A stretch of DNA of 64,000 nt from the NCBI RefSeq assembly GCF_009902005.1, contig NZ_WUTT01000001.1:1042772-1106771 (forward strand). Reading direction: 5' to 3'. Below the pieces are notes generated by a model. That model did no database searches. It was not told the DNA's origin and was given only the letters and a program-made list of their open reading frames with translations. Every line of letters starts with the position of its first letter. Position 1 is the first letter of the stretch. Below are positions 1 through 9,343 of the stretch, one piece after another. This stretch comes from Halomonas alimentaria (GTDB lineage Bacteria > Pseudomonadota > Gammaproteobacteria > Pseudomonadales > Halomonadaceae). A program made the position numbers and the translations under genes.

Positions 1-300
1 TTCGAGCAGAACGATGTCGGGGTCATGCTGTCCGAGAAGCTCGGGCAGCCGGGCTGCGCCGCCGCTGGAGGTCTCACCGCTGATGCTGGCGTTGACCACC
101 CGCGCCTTCCCGTCGAGCCGCGCCTGGAGCAGACTGACCCAGCCCGCGTCGGCCTCGATGCCGTAGGCGGCACTCAGGCTGTCGCCCATCACCAGCAGCG
201 TGGGGCGTCCGTCGGCCGACACTGGGCCCGCGCCCAGGGCAAGCGCCAGCAGCCAGCCCAGCGCCCAGCGCCATGCCACATCAGGGAGTCCCTTCTTCAT
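1..300 (-). CDS. tesA: TesA-like arylesterase/lysophospholipase (SGNH hydrolase), partial
   Basis: First 100 codons of a periplasmic SGNH hydrolase; the 3' end lies outside the window. A signal peptide (about residues 1-29, ending near PVSA) is followed by the block I motif VMGDSLSAAYG with the nucleophile Ser in GDS at residues 39-41. TesA enzymes cleave acyl esters and thioesters in the periplasm. Its ATG overlaps the ATG of the divergent ybbA-like gene by two bases, so each gene's ribosome binding site lies in the other's coding sequence. The tesA-ybbA-ybbP neighbourhood is conserved in gammaproteobacteria. The block III and V motifs cannot be seen because of the truncation. Confidence 0.85.
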   Translation of the reverse strand, partial: MKKGLPDVAWRWALGWLLALALGAGPVSADGRPTLLVMGDSLSAAYGIEADAGWVSLLQARLDGKARVVNASISGETSSGGAARLPELLGQHDPDIVLLE

Positions 301-1015
301 GAATGCTACCTCTCGCAAGGATACGACGCCGATTCTACACGCCGAGCGGCTGAGCAAGCAGGTTATCAGCGGCGAGCGACGGCTCACCATTCTGAGTGAC
401 CTGGCGATCTCGGTGTTCCCCGGCGAGACGGTGGCGATACTCGGCCAGAGCGGTGCCGGCAAGTCGACCCTGCTGGGGCTGCTGGCCGGACTCGACCTGC
501 CCACCGGCGGCGAGCTCGAGATGTTCGGCCATCGGCTCGCCGACCTCGACGAGGATGGCCGGGCGCGGCTGCGCGCCGGTCGCGTGGGCTTCGTGTTCCA
601 GAATTTTCAGCTGTTGCCGACCCTCACCGCCCTGGAGAACGTGCTGCTGCCGCTGGAGCTCTCGCCGCGCTCCGACAGCGAGCAGCGTGCCCGCGAGTGG
701 CTCACGCGGGTGGGCCTGGGCGAGCGCCTCGACCACCTGCCCAAGCAGCTCTCCGGCGGCGAGCAGCAGCGCGTGGCCCTGGCGCGGGCCTTCGTCACCG
801 GCGCCGAGCTGGTGTTCGCCGACGAGCCCACCGGCAACCTCGACCCCGACACCGGCGAGCGCATCATCGACGCCCTGTTCTCGCTCAACCGCGAGGCGGG
901 CACCACCCTGGTGCTGGTCACCCACGACCACGCCCTGGCACGGCGCTGCGACCGCTGCCTGCGCCTGGAGCATGGTCGCCTGGCGGAGATGCATCTCGAT
1001 GAGGTGAGCGCATGA
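299..1015 (+). CDS. ybbA: ABC transporter ATP-binding protein, YbbA/LolD type
   Basis: ATPase of 238 residues for a MacB/LolCDE-type exporter. Walker A GQSGAGKST lies at residues 49-57, the signature LSGGEQQ and Walker B VFADEP follow, then the H-loop THDH. An upstream in-frame start would run through tesA; the ATG chosen here keeps the family length and begins just before the first conserved strand. The downstream permease starts inside the stop codon (ATGA), so the two are translationally coupled. The partner permease and the tesA neighbour identify it as YbbA; the substrate of YbbAP is not established. Confidence 0.9.
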   Translation: MNATSRKDTTPILHAERLSKQVISGERRLTILSDLAISVFPGETVAILGQSGAGKSTLLGLLAGLDLPTGGELEMFGHRLADLDEDGRARLRAGRVGFVFQNFQLLPTLTALENVLLPLELSPRSDSEQRAREWLTRVGLGERLDHLPKQLSGGEQQRVALARAFVTGAELVFADEPTGNLDPDTGERIIDALFSLNREAGTTLVLVTHDHALARRCDRCLRLEHGRLAEMHLDEVSA

Positions 1016-3594
1016 GCCTCTCCGTCCTGCGCCTGGCGCGCTTTTCGGCCCGGGGGCTCGCCCGCGACCTGCGCGCGCCCGACGTGCGAGCGCTGTTCGT
1101 GGCACTCGCCCTGGCGGTGGCCGCCTCCACCATGATCGGCTTCTTCCTCGACCGCCTGGACCGCGGGCTGACCCGCCAGGCCAGCCAGCTGCTGGGCGGC
1201 GACCTGGTACTGGAGCAGGGGCGGCCCTTCGACAGTGAGCTGCGCGGCACCCTCGAGGAGGCGGGCCTGGTGCTCAGCGACCAGGTGGATATGGTCTCCA
1301 TGGTCAGCCTGGGGGACGCCTTCCAGCCCGCCAGCCTCAAGGTGGTGGATGGTCGCTATCCGCTCTACGGCGGGGTGCACGTCGACCTGGGGGAGGGCGT
1401 CGAGGTAGTGGCCCGCGGGCCCTCCCCGGGTGAGGTGTGGCTGGCGCCGCGCCTGGCGCTGCTGCTCGAGGCCGAGATCGGCGACCGGGTGCGCCTGGGC
1501 GAGAGCGAGCTGGTCGTCGGCGGTCTGGTGGAGCGTGAACCCGACCAGTCCGCGGGCTTCGGCAGCTTCAACCCGCGGCTGATGATGCATCGCGACGACA
1601 TGGAGGCCACCGAACTGGTCCAGGATGGCTCGCGGGTGGAGTTCGAACTGCTCGCCGCTGGGCCGCCGGACATCCTCGACGAACTGGCGCCGCTGCTGGA
1701 GCGACTGCGTCGCGACGGTATGGAGGTCCGCGACGTGCGCCGCGACCGCCCCGGGCTTGGCAGCGCCCTGGAGCGCGCCGAACGCTACCTGAGCCTGGCC
1801 GGGCTCGCCGCGGTGCTGCTGGCCGGCGTGGCGGTGGCGATGTCCACCCGACGCTATGTCGACCGCCACCTGGATACCGCCGCGCTGCTGCGCTGCTTCG
1901 GCGCCACCCAGGGCGAGCTGACCCGGCTGTTCGGCCTGCAGCTGCTGTGGCTGGCGCTGGCGGCCTCGGTGCTGGGAGCACTGCTGGGGATGGCCGGCCA
2001 GGCCGCGCTGCTGGCGCTGCTTACGGCCTTGCTGCCCATGGAGCTGCCGGCTCCGGGCATGCTGCCGCTGTGGCTCGGGGTGTTCACCGCCCTGGCGGTG
2101 CTGGTGGGCTTCGCCGGGCCGACGCTGCTGCGCCTCAAGAAGGTCAGCGCCCTCAAGGTGCTACGTCGCGAGCTCGACCCGCTGCCGGCATCGGCCTGGC
2201 TGGTGGTGGCAGTGGCCAGCGGCGTCTTCGGCGGGTTGCTGTGGCTCTACTCCGGCGACCCGGCACTGGCGCTGGGTCTGCTGCTGGGAGGCCTGGTGAT
2301 GCTGGTGGTGCTGTGGGGGCTGGGCTCGCTGCTGCTCGGCGGTGTGTTGCGCCTGGCCGGGCGCCTGCCACGTGACGGGGCGGAGTCAGGCGTCACCCAG
2401 GCGCTGCGCCTGGGCGGTGCCCAGCTGGCGCGCCGTCGCACCGCCAGCCTCGGCCAGCTGCTGGCCTTCGCCGTGACCTTCTTCGCCATGGCGATGATCG
2501 CCCTGGTGCGCGGTGACCTGCTCTCCACCTGGGAGGCGCAGCTCCCCGCGGACACCCCCAACTACTTTGCCATCAATATCCAGCCCCAGGAGCGCGAGGC
2601 CTTCGAGGCCTCGCTCAGCGGTGCTGCCGACGCCCGCAGCGCCCTCTACCCCATGGTGCGCGGGCGCATCACCGCCATCAACGGCATGGCGCCGCGAGAG
2701 GCGGTGCCCCCCGAGGCGCGCGGCGACAACGCCCTGCGTCGCGAGCTCAACCTTACCTGGCGTGAGACGCTTCCCGAGGGCAATCGCCTGGTGGCGGGGG
2801 AGTGGTTCGGTGCGGAGCAGCAGGTCGAGTCCACTGGCTGGTACGACGAGGTCGCCGCCGAGCCCGGGGTCGAGCGGGTGCCGATCTCCATGGAAGATGG
2901 CCTGGCCGAGCGCTTCGGCCTGACCCTGGGCGACACCCTGACCTTCACCATCGGCGCCGCCGATGTGGTCGGTGAGGTGACCAGCCTGCGTGACCTCGAC
3001 TGGGACAGTTTCCGCCCCAACTTCTTCGTGATCTTCCCGCCCGGCGTACTGGAGCGCTTCGGCCACAGCTATATCACCGCCTTCCACCTTGACGAGGCGG
3101 AGCGCGAGGTGCAGCGAGACCTGGTGCGCGACTTCCCCGGTGTCACCCTGCTCAACGTCGACGCCATCCTCGCCCAGGTGCGTGACCTGCTCACCCGGGT
3201 GACACGTGCCGTGGAGGTGGTGCTCGCCTTCGTGCTGCTGGCCGGCGTCAGCGTGCTGTATGCGGCGTTGACCGCCAGCCGCCCGGTGCGCGCCCACGAG
3301 AGTGGCCTGCTGCGGGTCTTCGGTGCCGGCAATCGCCTGCTCTCCCGGGTGCAAGGGGCCGAGTTTGCTATCCTCGGCCTGGCCAGTGGCCTGATGGGCG
3401 CACTGCTCGCCGAACTGGCCAGCGCCGCGCTCTACCTGGCCTGGCTCGACCTGACGCCGCGCCTGCACCTGTGGCTGTGGCTGGCGCTGCCGCTGGGTGG
3501 GGCGCTGCTGATCGGCGCCATCGGCCACCTGCTCTCCCGGGACCTGCGCCGCCAGGCCCCGGCGACGAGCCTGGGCCTGCTGGGCGAGACCTGA
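1012..3594 (+). CDS. ybbP: ABC transporter permease, YbbP type (FtsX-like)
   Basis: Large permease of 860 residues with an N-terminal membrane segment, a big extracytoplasmic domain, a central set of hydrophobic helices (about residues 260-420), a second soluble domain, and a C-terminal trio of helices. This is the duplicated FtsX-like layout of YbbP. It overlaps ybbA by 4 bp. Together they would form a membrane exporter or a lipid/lipoprotein-handling complex, judged from the MacB/LolC superfamily; the true substrate is unknown. No frameshift or missing region is apparent. Confidence 0.88.
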   Translation: MSLSVLRLARFSARGLARDLRAPDVRALFVALALAVAASTMIGFFLDRLDRGLTRQASQLLGGDLVLEQGRPFDSELRGTLEEAGLVLSDQVDMVSMVSLGDAFQPASLKVVDGRYPLYGGVHVDLGEGVEVVARGPSPGEVWLAPRLALLLEAEIGDRVRLGESELVVGGLVEREPDQSAGFGSFNPRLMMHRDDMEATELVQDGSRVEFELLAAGPPDILDELAPLLERLRRDGMEVRDVRRDRPGLGSALERAERYLSLAGLAAVLLAGVAVAMSTRRYVDRHLDTAALLRCFGATQGELTRLFGLQLLWLALAASVLGALLGMAGQAALLALLTALLPMELPAPGMLPLWLGVFTALAVLVGFAGPTLLRLKKVSALKVLRRELDPLPASAWLVVAVASGVFGGLLWLYSGDPALALGLLLGGLVMLVVLWGLGSLLLGGVLRLAGRLPRDGAESGVTQALRLGGAQLARRRTASLGQLLAFAVTFFAMAMIALVRGDLLSTWEAQLPADTPNYFAINIQPQEREAFEASLSGAADARSALYPMVRGRITAINGMAPREAVPPEARGDNALRRELNLTWRETLPEGNRLVAGEWFGAEQQVESTGWYDEVAAEPGVERVPISMEDGLAERFGLTLGDTLTFTIGAADVVGEVTSLRDLDWDSFRPNFFVIFPPGVLERFGHSYITAFHLDEAEREVQRDLVRDFPGVTLLNVDAILAQVRDLLTRVTRAVEVVLAFVLLAGVSVLYAALTASRPVRAHESGLLRVFGAGNRLLSRVQGAEFAILGLASGLMGALLAELASAALYLAWLDLTPRLHLWLWLALPLGGALLIGAIGHLLSRDLRRQAPATSLGLLGET

Positions 3595-3618
3595 GATGAA
3601 CGACATGCGGAGCAGCAG

Positions 3619-5046
3619 ATGAAACAGGACACCCTGCGCTACCGGCTGCTGGAAGCCCAGCTCGAACTGGCCCGGCGTGGTGATCGCGCGGTGGTGCTGC
3701 TGCTGACCGGCCATGCGGTGACCCACAAGGGGCAGTTGGTCAACCGCCTCAACCACTGGCTCGACAACCGCCATACCGAGGTCCATGCCCTCGCGCCCAG
3801 CAGCGAGGAGCAGGCCAGGCCCTACTGGTGGCGCTACTGGCGGCGGGTGCCGGAGCGCGGGCGGGTCGGCATCTTCATCCACGGTTGGCATGGCGACGCG
3901 CTGTTCGCCCGCGCCGAGCGCCGCCTCTCTCCCGGCGCCTTCGAGGATCGCCTGGCGAGGATCCGAGAGTTCGAGGCCGAACTCGCCGCCGCCGGGGTGG
4001 TGCTGGTCAAGTTGTGGATGGATATCGGTCGCCATGCCCAGCGCGAGCGCCTGCAGGCGTTGCAGGCCGATCCCGCACTTGCCTGGCAGGTAGGGCCGGT
4101 GGAGTGGCAGCGCCACGTACAGCATGCCGCCATCCAGGCGCTGGGCCGGCGCCTGCGCGATGCCACCGATGTCCCCTACGCCAGCTGGAAACGGCTGGCG
4201 CTGCGCGCCCCGGACGAGCAGCTGCCGCGGGTGGGGGAGGCGCTGCTGGATGCCCTCGAGGCGCCGTCCGCATCGCCGCGACCGGTGGTGGCTTCGTCGC
4301 TGGCGGCCCTGCCCGAGGCCCCCGCGCTGCTCCACACCGACCCCGAGGTCGCCCGGCGCCTCGACAAGTCCCGCTACCGGGAGCGTCTGGCCGCCGCCCA
4401 GGCGCGCCTGGCGATCAATGCGCGGGAGGCCGCCCGACGCCGCCTGCCGGTGGTCATCGTCTTCGAGGGGCAGGATGCGGCGGGCAAGGGCGGCAGCATT
4501 CACCGCCTGACCGCGGCGCTGGATGCCCGGCAGTACCGGGTGCATCGCATCGCCGCGCCCAGCGACGAGGAGACCCTGCGTCCCTGGGCCTGGCGCTTCT
4601 GGCGCCGTCTGCCCGCCGATGGGCGCATCGCCATCTTCGATCGCAGCTGGTATGGCCGGGTGCTGGTGGAGCGGGTCGAGGCGCTCGCCAGGCCCGATGA
4701 GTGGCAGCGCGCCTTCGCCGAGATCCGTCAGTTCGAGCAGCAGCAGCTCGAACACGGCGGGGTGGTGATCAAGCTGTTCCTTGCCATCAGCAAGGAGGAG
4801 CAGCTGCGCCGCTTCGAGGCGCGCGCCGCCACCCCCCACAAGCGTCACAAGCTGACCGACGAGGACTGGCGCAACCGCGAGCGCTGGGACGACTATCGGC
4901 TGGCCATCGACGAGATGTTCGCCGCCACCCACCGCCACGGCGCCGAATGGACGCTGGTCGGCTGCGATGACAAGCGGCGTGCCCGACTGGCGGTCATCGA
5001 CACGGTCAATGCTCACCTCGAGGCGCGCCTGCAGTCATCCCGTTAG
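3619..5046 (+). CDS. pap: Polyphosphate:AMP phosphotransferase (two PPK2 domains)
   Basis: 475 residues made of two tandem PPK2-like kinase domains. The C-terminal copy has Walker A EGQDAAGKGG (about residues 283-292) and the lid/Walker B stretch FDRSWYGRVLVERV (340-353). The N-terminal copy keeps the fold (WWRYWRRVPERGRVGIF mirrors WAWRFWRRLPADGRIAIF) but its P-loop is LTGHAVTHKGQ, without a normal GKG. Two-domain PPK2 enzymes of this kind phosphorylate AMP to ADP with polyphosphate. A GGAG-like ribosome binding site precedes the ATG. It is 25 bp after ybbP and could be cotranscribed with it. Confidence 0.85.
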   Translation: MKQDTLRYRLLEAQLELARRGDRAVVLLLTGHAVTHKGQLVNRLNHWLDNRHTEVHALAPSSEEQARPYWWRYWRRVPERGRVGIFIHGWHGDALFARAERRLSPGAFEDRLARIREFEAELAAAGVVLVKLWMDIGRHAQRERLQALQADPALAWQVGPVEWQRHVQHAAIQALGRRLRDATDVPYASWKRLALRAPDEQLPRVGEALLDALEAPSASPRPVVASSLAALPEAPALLHTDPEVARRLDKSRYRERLAAAQARLAINAREAARRRLPVVIVFEGQDAAGKGGSIHRLTAALDARQYRVHRIAAPSDEETLRPWAWRFWRRLPADGRIAIFDRSWYGRVLVERVEALARPDEWQRAFAEIRQFEQQQLEHGGVVIKLFLAISKEEQLRRFEARAATPHKRHKLTDEDWRNRERWDDYRLAIDEMFAATHRHGAEWTLVGCDDKRRARLAVIDTVNAHLEARLQSSR

Positions 5047-5104
5047 GCTAGACTGCTGCCAGACCCCACGATCACTCAGCTCGATCACACACGGAGGTGA
5101 TCCC

Positions 5105-6265
5105 ATGCGTTTCCCGAATCCTGCCCCGCCGCGCCGGGCGCTGCCTCTGGCATTTGCCCTGCTGGCCAGCGCCCCGGCATTCGCCGATACCGAGCGTCTC
5201 GAGAGCGACCTGCGGGCCCTGGTCGCCGAGCAAGGCGAGCTTGTCATTGGCTACCTCTCCACCTCGCTGCTGGGTGGCGAGACCCGTGCCGAGGAACTGC
5301 GCTTCGAGGGTCCCGACGGCGAGACGCTGTGGATCGACCGCTATGTAGTCAAAGGTGACTACGAGCGCCCGGACTCCGTCACGCTGGAGGGCATCCGTGT
5401 GGAGGGCATTCGCCTGGAGGACGCCCCGCAGGAACTGGAGGCCTCCCTGGTACTGGGCGTCGCGCGCATCGTGCTGGATGATCCCGGCAGCGCCGTGCCG
5501 CCCCGGGACGACGAGGCGCTGGCGGAGGAGTGGCTCGATGTGATGACCCTCACCGAGCTCAGCCTGGAGCACCCCGAGGGGATGCTCGCCTCCCTGGCCA
5601 GTCTCGACCTGGATGGCGACTTCGAGGACGGCCAGGGCGGGCTTGCCCTCGAGGCCCTGGCGGTCGACCTGGACCGGCTGATCACGCTCTCCCCCGAGGA
5701 GGAGCGCACCCGCCTGCGCATGGCCAGCAATGTGCTCACCGACGGCAGCGGCCAGCTGCACCTGGATGCCGGTTTCGATGCCCGCTGGGAGCCCGAGGAC
5801 GAGCAGACGGGACGGCTGTTCAGTGACGGTGAGCTGACCCTGCGCGATGCCCTGGTCATGGCGATCGACCTGGAGAGCCTGCTGGCCCTGCCCGAAGGAG
5901 CGGAGGTCGCTTCGCTTCTGGCCGACGGGACGCTGCTTGAGGAGGCGGCCCTGGGTGGCGGCCGGTTCGAGCTGCGTCTCGCCGAGCGGGGGCTCTTCGC
6001 CCGGTTGGCGACCCTGGGCGCCACCATGGAGGGGATCAGCAAGGCCCAGTATCTCGAGCAGGCGCGTACCCAGGCCGAGGGTTTCGGAATGATGTTCGGT
6101 CCCCAGGTGCGCGACCTGCTCAACGGCCTGGTCGACCTCATGGCCGGCGGCGCCGAGGAGCTGGTGGTCACCCTGGATCTGCCCGCGGAGGAGCGCCTCG
6201 AGAGCTTCGCCGAGGATCCCCTGGCGCTGCCCGAACGCTTCGCCATGCAGGTGGAGACACGCTGA
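5105..6265 (+). CDS. Exported protein of unknown function, acidic
   Basis: Not recognised. 386 residues starting with a signal peptide (RR, hydrophobic core LPLAFALLASAPAFA, cleavage near residue 29), so periplasmic or outer-membrane associated. The rest is rich in Asp, Glu and Leu, with repeated short strands (for example a DLDGDFEDGQGG turn) and no cysteine pair or catalytic motif. The repetitive beta-like character faintly recalls AsmA/DUF945 proteins, but this is only an impression. The ATG follows a strong GGAGGT ribosome binding site at 5094-5099. A TGA-to-ATG gap of about 130 bp separates it from glyA. Confidence 0.75.
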   Translation: MRFPNPAPPRRALPLAFALLASAPAFADTERLESDLRALVAEQGELVIGYLSTSLLGGETRAEELRFEGPDGETLWIDRYVVKGDYERPDSVTLEGIRVEGIRLEDAPQELEASLVLGVARIVLDDPGSAVPPRDDEALAEEWLDVMTLTELSLEHPEGMLASLASLDLDGDFEDGQGGLALEALAVDLDRLITLSPEEERTRLRMASNVLTDGSGQLHLDAGFDARWEPEDEQTGRLFSDGELTLRDALVMAIDLESLLALPEGAEVASLLADGTLLEEAALGGGRFELRLAERGLFARLATLGATMEGISKAQYLEQARTQAEGFGMMFGPQVRDLLNGLVDLMAGGAEELVVTLDLPAEERLESFAEDPLALPERFAMQVETR

Positions 6266-6317
6266 GCCCGGCAGCCGGCAAGGCAAGATGAATGCGGTGC
6301 GGGCCGGGATGACGTCG

Positions 6318-6329
6318 TTTCATGTGAAA
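6318..6329. promoter_or_regulatory. Short inverted repeat upstream of glyA
   Basis: TTTCATGTGAAA, a 5-bp inverted repeat with a 2-base centre, sits 66 bp before the glyA start in the only non-coding stretch there. glyA is controlled by MetR and PurR in enteric bacteria; this site does not match their consensus well, so the regulator is left open. Confidence 0.3.
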
Positions 6330-6394
6330 GGGGCGGGGGGCTGGGGTATCATGCCGTGATTCACCTTACCCCCGTGATATGAGGTTTCCCGCCG

Positions 6395-7660
6395 ATGTTC
6401 AGCCGTGACATGACGATTGCCGGTTTCGATGATGCTCTCTTTGACGCCATGCAGAAGGAAGTGCAGCGCCAGGAGGCCCATATCGAGCTGATCGCTTCCG
6501 AGAACTACGCCAGCCCCCGGGTCATGGAGGCCCAGGGCAGCCAGCTGACCAACAAGTACGCGGAAGGCTACCCCGGCAAGCGCTACTACGGCGGCTGTGA
6601 ATATGTCGACATCGTCGAGCAGCTGGCCATCGACTACGCCAAGGAGCTGTTTGGCGCCACCTACGCCAACGTCCAGCCCCACTCCGGCTCCCAGGCCAAC
6701 GGCGCCGTCTTCCAGGCGCTGGTCAAGCCGGGCGACACCGTGCTGGGCATGAGCCTCGACGCCGGCGGCCACCTCACCCACGGCGCCAAGCCCAACTTCT
6801 CCGGCAAGCACTACCACGCCGTGCAGTACGGGATCGACGAAAGCGGGCGCATCGACTACGAGGAAGTGGCCAAGCTCGCCCGCGAGCACCAGCCGAAGAT
6901 GATCATCGCCGGCTTCTCCGCCTACTCCCAGATCATCGATTGGGCGAAGTTCCGCGAGATCGCCGACGAGGTGGGTGCCTACCTGCTGGTCGACATGGCC
7001 CATGTGGCCGGCCTGGTGGCCGCCGGCGTCTACCCGACGCCACTGCCCCACGCCCACGTGGTGACCACCACCACCCACAAGACCCTGCGCGGTCCGCGTG
7101 GAGGCCTGATCCTTTCCAGCGAGGGCGACGAGCAGATCGAGAAGAAGCTGCAGTCCGCCGTCTTCCCGGGCAGCCAGGGTGGCCCGCTGGAGCACGTCAT
7201 TGCCGCCAAGGCGATCTGCTTCAAGGAGGCCATGGCCCCCGAGTTCAAGGCCTACCAGCAACAGGTGGTCAAGAACGCCCAGGCCATGGCCGGCGTGTTC
7301 CTCGAGCGCGGCTATGACGTGGTCTCCGGCGGCACCGAGGACCACCTCTTCCTGCTTTCGCTGATCAAGCAGGAACTGACCGGCAAGGATGCAGACGCCG
7401 CCCTGGGCCGCGCCCATATCACCGTCAACAAGAACGCCGTGCCCGGCGACCCGCAGAGCCCCTTCGTCACCTCCGGCCTGCGTATCGGCACCCCGGCGGT
7501 GACCACCCGTGGCTTCGGTGAAGGTGAGTGCAAGGACCTGGCCGGCTGGATCTGCGACATCCTCGACGTGATGGCCAAGGGCGAAGATTCCGCCGCCATC
7601 GAGGCCGAGGTCAAGGCCAAGGTCGCCACCGTCTGCACCAAGTTCCCGGTCTATCGCTGA
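6395..7660 (+). CDS. glyA: Serine hydroxymethyltransferase
   Basis: 421 residues (E. coli GlyA has 417). Converts serine and tetrahydrofolate to glycine and 5,10-methylene-tetrahydrofolate in the cytoplasm. Conserved N-terminal block [11 protein letters not shown] and [15 protein letters not shown] are present, and the PLP-binding lysine lies in [14 protein letters not shown] at residue 229, the same number as in E. coli. Alone in its transcription unit: about 130 bp of non-coding DNA precedes it and a perfect hairpin follows. Confidence 0.98.
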   Translation: MFSRDMTIAGFDDALFDAMQKEVQRQEAHIELIASENYASPRVMEAQGSQLTNKYAEGYPGKRYYGGCEYVDIVEQLAIDYAKELFGATYANVQPHSGSQANGAVFQALVKPGDTVLGMSLDAGGHLTHGAKPNFSGKHYHAVQYGIDESGRIDYEEVAKLAREHQPKMIIAGFSAYSQIIDWAKFREIADEVGAYLLVDMAHVAGLVAAGVYPTPLPHAHVVTTTTHKTLRGPRGGLILSSEGDEQIEKKLQSAVFPGSQGGPLEHVIAAKAICFKEAMAPEFKAYQQQVVKNAQAMAGVFLERGYDVVSGGTEDHLFLLSLIKQELTGKDADAALGRAHITVNKNAVPGDPQSPFVTSGLRIGTPAVTTRGFGEGECKDLAGWICDILDVMAKGEDSAAIEAEVKAKVATVCTKFPVYR

Positions 7661-7702
7661 TCGATGACAGGCTCCTGCCACCGGGGCCGACCATGATAGA
7701 CA

Positions 7703-7740
7703 ACCACGCCCCGCGCCGTGACAACGGCGCGGGGCGTGGT
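7703..7740 (+). terminator. Hairpin terminator after glyA
   Basis: A perfect 17-bp stem (7703-7719 with 7724-7740) and a 4-base loop GACA, 42 bp after the glyA stop. Only a short T-containing stretch (CGTTATG) follows, so it is not a textbook U-run terminator, but position and strength fit one. Confidence 0.7.
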
Positions 7741-7858
7741 CGTTATGACATCTTATGCAGGGCGATATGACATATCGTCAACTTCGGATGTGCACCCTCG
7801 CCCCGAACCATTATGCTGCAAGTAGAGGCAATTCTGCTGGCCAAGGAGAAGCACGCAT

Positions 7859-9268
7859 ATGTCGACACTGACCTTTCTGGGCGCGGTGGGGGAAGTCACC
7901 GGGTCCCGCTACCTGCTCGAGGTGGACGGCGAGAACGGGCCCCACCGGCTGCTGCTGGAGTGCGGCCTGCACCAGGGCGGGGCGGACGCCGACCGCGCCA
8001 ACGAGAAGCCCTTCGGCAAGTTGGTGAAGGAGCTCGAGGCGGTGGTGCTCTCCCATGGCCACCTGGACCACTCGGGTCTGCTGCCCAGGCTGGTGCGCGA
8101 GGGCTATCGCGGGCCCATTCACTGCACCCGCGGCACCCGCGACCTGCTGGAGATCATGCTTCAGGATGCGGCCTTCGTGATGGCCAAGGATATCGAGTGG
8201 GAGAACAAGTGGCGCAGCCGCCACGACAGGCCCCTGGTGGAAGCGCTCTACGACCTCGACGACGTGGAGCAGACGCTTGCCCAGTGCGTCTCCCACCCCT
8301 ACGGCCAGCCGGTCACCTTGCCCGGCGGCGTGACCCTGGTGTTTCGCGACGCCGGCCATATCCTCGGCTCGGCGATCGTCGAGCTCAATGTGCCCTCCGG
8401 CGGGCAGGAGAAGCACCTGGTGTTCTCCGGCGACCTGGGGAACCCCAGCTCGGTGCTGATGAAGGACCCCGAGAAACTCTATGAGGCCGACCTGGTGCTG
8501 ATGGAGAGCACTTACGGCGACCGTGACCACCGCCCCCTGGAGGAGACCCTAGAGGAGTTCGCCAAGGTGCTGGAAGAGGCCCACGCCGATGGCGGCAACG
8601 TGCTGATCCCCGCCTTCGCGGTGGGGCGTAGCCAGGAGATCCTCTACCACCTCAGCGTGCTCTACCACGAGGGGCGCCTTCGCCAGCAGCTGGTGTTCCT
8701 CGACAGCCCCATGGCGATCCGGGTCACCGAGCTCTACCACCGGGCGCGCAAGGCGCTCGACCCCGAGGACCTCAAGGTGCTCAACAAGGCGGCCAGCGGC
8801 GACCCCGGCCAGTACCTGCCGGTACTGCGCATGACCCGCACCGTGGAGGAGTCCATGGCCATCAACCGCATCCACGGCGGGGCGATCATCATCGCCGGTG
8901 CGGGCATGTGCAACGGTGGGCGTATCGTCCACCACTTCCGCTACAACCTGGAGAAACCCGCCACCCGGCTGGTGATCGTCGGCTTCCAGGCCGGTGGCAC
9001 CATCGGTCGCCAGATCGTCGACGGCGCCGAGCGTATCCGCGTGTTCGGCCACGACCTGGCAGTGAAGGCGAAGGTGCATACCATCGGTGGTTTCTCGGCC
9101 CATGCCGGCCAGAGTCAGCTGATCGGCTGGGCCGGGGCCTTCCGAAATCGTCCGCGCTTCTACCTGGTGCATGGCGAGCCCGAGACCCAGAAGGTGCTCC
9201 AGGCGGCGCTGGCCGAGAGCGAGATCGAGGCGGAGATTCCCGCTTACGGTGATCGCATCGAGCTCTAG
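7859..9268 (+). CDS. MBL-fold metallo-hydrolase with beta-CASP and RNA specificity (RMMBL) domains
   Basis: 469 residues. Metal ligands are in SHGHLDHSG (His66, His68, Asp70, His71). The central beta-CASP region contains the VLIPAFAVGRSQEIL block, and the C-terminal RMMBL part ends with HTIGGFSAHAGQ and the LVHGE motif. This is the CPSF73/RNase J superfamily branch (YSH1, COG1236) common in proteobacteria, whose members are thought to act on RNA; the role here is not known. AAGGAG ribosome binding site 10 bp before the ATG. Single-gene unit between glyA and the SBF-type carrier. Confidence 0.88.
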   Translation: MSTLTFLGAVGEVTGSRYLLEVDGENGPHRLLLECGLHQGGADADRANEKPFGKLVKELEAVVLSHGHLDHSGLLPRLVREGYRGPIHCTRGTRDLLEIMLQDAAFVMAKDIEWENKWRSRHDRPLVEALYDLDDVEQTLAQCVSHPYGQPVTLPGGVTLVFRDAGHILGSAIVELNVPSGGQEKHLVFSGDLGNPSSVLMKDPEKLYEADLVLMESTYGDRDHRPLEETLEEFAKVLEEAHADGGNVLIPAFAVGRSQEILYHLSVLYHEGRLRQQLVFLDSPMAIRVTELYHRARKALDPEDLKVLNKAASGDPGQYLPVLRMTRTVEESMAINRIHGGAIIIAGAGMCNGGRIVHHFRYNLEKPATRLVIVGFQAGGTIGRQIVDGAERIRVFGHDLAVKAKVHTIGGFSAHAGQSQLIGWAGAFRNRPRFYLVHGEPETQKVLQAALAESEIEAEIPAYGDRIEL

Positions 9269-9343
9269 GTTGCCGCGACAACCTGCCGTCTTGTCGTCAC
9301 GCGGGCGGAGGCGCAGCGTGACGGTATCGATGGAGCGGGAGGA

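Noticed and set aside
7813..8484. Alternative frame overlapping the beta-CASP hydrolase
   Set aside because: The overlapping +1 frame holds all metal motifs; this one is Arg/Gly/Pro-rich noise.
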